From assembly GCF_050113715.1 (NCBI RefSeq), contig NZ_JBNJQR010000002.1, forward strand, positions 434,001 to 498,000: 64,000 bases of DNA, read 5' to 3'. Below the pieces are notes generated by a model that was not told the origin of the DNA, ran no database searches, and worked only from the letters and a program-made list of their open reading frames with translations. The stretch comes from Brevibacillus_H ginsengisoli (GTDB lineage: Bacteria > Bacillota > Bacilli > Brevibacillales > Brevibacillaceae). Position numbers and translations under genes: made by a program. Numbering within the stretch: the stretch's first letter is position 1; every line of letters starts with the position of its first letter. This document shows, piece after piece, positions 62,497 through 64,000 of this stretch.

Positions 62497-63414
62497 TCAT
62501 GGTATATGCTGGGTATGGATTGTTTTTATTTCTTCTATTTTTTGAAGAAGATTTTCATTGACATATTGCGGTTCTAAAACACGAACAGCTGTTCCAAAAG
62601 AAAGAAGAAAGTCATATAACCATTCGTCATCCGGCAATCTTACGGATACAAGAAGAGATCCATCTTCACTTCGGATGATGTCCTTTTGATTAAATTCATC
62701 ATAAACTCTGTACGCCACATGTGAAGCAAAACGCAATTTCAAATGAATATGGGAGTACGCTGCGCCAGCCGAAAATTGAATTGGTGGAAGGTGAAATTGT
62801 TTATCTGCAAAACTTTCTGTCAACATCTCAATATGTTGCATTCTGGTGATTTTAAAAGTTCTGTAGTCTCCTTTTGAAAGACAATATCCCTGCAAATACC
62901 ATGACTTCGCTTTAAAGATCGCTTTTAACGGATATGCTGTCCTTTTGGCAATGTCACCGTAGGGGTTTAAATAGGAAAATGAGATGGCTTGCTTTCTGAT
63001 TATGGCTTCTTTCAAAGTTTCAAACCTTTCGTGATCCGGGTCACGGTCAGCCCAATGCGAGAAATCAATCTCAATCCAATTATTACCGGTTTTATCAAAA
63101 AGAGTGCGGAGCTTCGAAAGAATACCGCTGACATCCACATGATCTGTTGATGACAAGCTTTGCAATGCAAATAAAACGTGATGCTGTTCTTCCTCGGTAA
63201 GCACAGTCTTATTCAAAACATAATGCTCAAGGAGCGATATTCCCCCACCCTTTCCTTGCAAGGTATAGATGGGAATACCTGCCGCTGATAAAGTCTCTAT
63301 ATCGCGCAATATCGTTCTCACGGAAACCTCAAAATGTTCCGCCAATTCTTTGGAGGTTACTCGTTTCTTATCAAGTAATCGATAGATGATTCCAAACAGT
63401 CTATTAATCTGCAT
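62497..63414 (-). CDS. YafY-type regulator (HTH plus WYL domain)
   Basis: A 305-residue regulator with an N-terminal HTH_11 domain (ELAEHFEVSVRTILRDIETL) and a WYL ligand domain (KSWYLQGYCLSKGDYRTFKI). WYL regulators often respond to small ligands or nucleic acid. It probably controls the hydrolase downstream. Confidence 0.88.
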   Translation of the reverse strand: MQINRLFGIIYRLLDKKRVTSKELAEHFEVSVRTILRDIETLSAAGIPIYTLQGKGGGISLLEHYVLNKTVLTEEEQHHVLFALQSLSSTDHVDVSGILSKLRTLFDKTGNNWIEIDFSHWADRDPDHERFETLKEAIIRKQAISFSYLNPYGDIAKRTAYPLKAIFKAKSWYLQGYCLSKGDYRTFKITRMQHIEMLTESFADKQFHLPPIQFSAGAAYSHIHLKLRFASHVAYRVYDEFNQKDIIRSEDGSLLVSVRLPDDEWLYDFLLSFGTAVRVLEPQYVNENLLQKIEEIKTIHTQHIP

Positions 63415-63506
63415 GATATTCCTCCAATACTTAAAATTCCCCCTCTAGTGAGAAACGAACGATTTTATGCAACCATTTATTTCAACATTTAGCTGAGTTA
63501 TCCTGC

Positions 63507-63775
63507 CCTCATGACTTCCAAAAAGTTAAGAGATTTAACACTAGCAAGATTAAAAGCAGAGGAACAAAAACAGAAGCAATCAAAACCAACAAAAACAAAA
63601 TAAACAGCTAATGCTTGATATAGCAAAAGAAAAGAGTCCACTCTCCTGATCATCGTTGAGAATGGACTCTTTTAAATTATTTCTTATGCATCTTAAACTC
63701 CAAGAACAGTTCGTTGTAGTGAGCCAACATTTTCTTCCCTAGGTTCTCATAAATTTCCAGCTTCTCTGTAATGGC
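63507..63775. repeat. Direct repeat J2: stalk-gene 3' fragment, hairpin, potD 3' end
   Basis: Positions 63511-63603 repeat the final 31 codons of the stalk gene (one base change, Pro to Ser), followed by the AGAGTCCA/TGGACTCT hairpin (63633-63670) and the genuine potD end. The stalk part is an orphan fragment here. Spacing to J1 is about 3.9 kb. Confidence 0.85.
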
Positions 63776-64000
63776 AGGATCCGGGTAGAATCGTTTGTCG
63801 GAAGAAATTTCTTCTGGCAAATAATCCATGGCTTTCAGATTTGGCGTGGCATAACCAACGTACTCGGCATTCTTGGCCGCATGTTTAGGATTCAGCATGA
63901 AGTTGATAAACTGGTGGGCGCCTTCAATGTTTTTGGCTGTTTTTGGAATCACCATGTTATCGAACCACAAGTTTGACCCTTCTTCGGGAACGACATAATC
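63677..64000 (-). CDS. potD: Spermidine/putrescine ABC transporter substrate-binding protein (C-terminal part, cut by window edge)
   Basis: The frame stays open to the window edge: 107 codons reading VVPEEGSNLWFDNMVIPKTA, NFMLNPKHAAKNAEYVGYAT and PEEISSDKRFYPDPA, matching the conserved C-terminal half of PotD. It delivers polyamines to an ABC transporter whose other genes lie beyond the window. Its 3' end is the source of the J0/J1 remnants. Confidence 0.85.
   Translation of the reverse strand, partial: DYVVPEEGSNLWFDNMVIPKTAKNIEGAHQFINFMLNPKHAAKNAEYVGYATPNLKAMDYLPEEISSDKRFYPDPAITEKLEIYENLGKKMLAHYNELFLEFKMHKK

Noticed and set aside
1..64000. CRISPR array, tRNA or rRNA genes, complete insertion sequence
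   Set aside because: None was recognised on reading; the direct repeats near 59.6 and 63.5 kb are not transposase-associated and are not evenly spaced.

Overview
The window looks like chromosomal DNA of a spore-forming-type Firmicute, most probably order Bacillales (Brevibacillus/Aneurinibacillus/Paenibacillus-like). This rests on gene content (YwqCDE-type tyrosine-phosphorylation genes, AdaA/AdaB split, SdpR/SdpI pair, FapR-like and Rex-like operators), strong Shine-Dalgarno sequences and frequent TTG/GTG starts. The genus is not proven. No rRNA, tRNA, CRISPR array or complete insertion sequence was seen.

Layout. (1) 1-3242: a GntR-controlled catabolic operon (GntR, aldehyde dehydrogenase, 53-aa membrane protein, NCS1 permease), with a truncated divergent gene start at 3408. 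(2) 3475-7973: a two-component module (His-rich membrane-anchored protein, response regulator, kinase) and a membrane-anchored DJ-1/PfpI protein. Both transcription units carry an identical 16-bp direct-repeat site upstream. (3) 8101-9490: SdpR/SdpI-type autorepressor/immunity pair plus a small winged-helix-like protein. (4) 9644-10753: tandem P-loop ATPase. (5) 11018-34661: a ~23.6-kb, one-strand exopolysaccharide operon. It runs from chain-length/tyrosine-kinase/phosphatase genes through a UDP-glucose dehydrogenase/UDP-glucuronate epimerase fusion, flippase, two CapK-like adenylate-forming enzymes, polymerase/ligase, glycosyltransferases, asparagine-synthase-like amidotransferase, GalU and an initiating sugar-1-P transferase, to a 4-amino-sugar branch coupled to a PLP enzyme and an ATP-grasp ligase, and ends with a parallel beta-helix protein. 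(6) 34870-38015: adaptive alkylation response (AdaA, AdaB) and a globin/CZB chemoreceptor. (7) 38227-41648: cytochrome bd oxidase and a TetR regulator flanked by twin operators. (8) 41840-49841: fabH with a FapR-like box, assorted enzymes, a formate/nitrite transporter operon and a lipoprotein. (9) 50299-56250: fermentation locus adhE-pflB-pflA with Rex-type boxes. (10) 56307-64000: SDR, PhnA-like, HAD and CDGSH genes, then a repeat-structured region where the 3' end of a potD-like gene occurs three times and a ~3.6-kb gene block is bracketed by ~270-bp direct repeats.

How it fits together. The exopolysaccharide genes predict UDP-galacturonate (fusion enzyme), possible uronamide formation (AsnB-like), and a UDP-4-amino-4,6-dideoxy-GlcNAc-type sugar. 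Instead of the usual acetyltransferase, the amino sugar branch is translationally coupled to an alanine-racemase-fold PLP enzyme and an ATP-grasp ligase, suggesting amino-acid or amine decoration. The respiratory/fermentative genes (cydAB, focA-like, adhE, pflBA, HemAT-like receptor) form an oxygen/redox-responsive theme. All functions are read from sequence motifs by eye; no database search was run.
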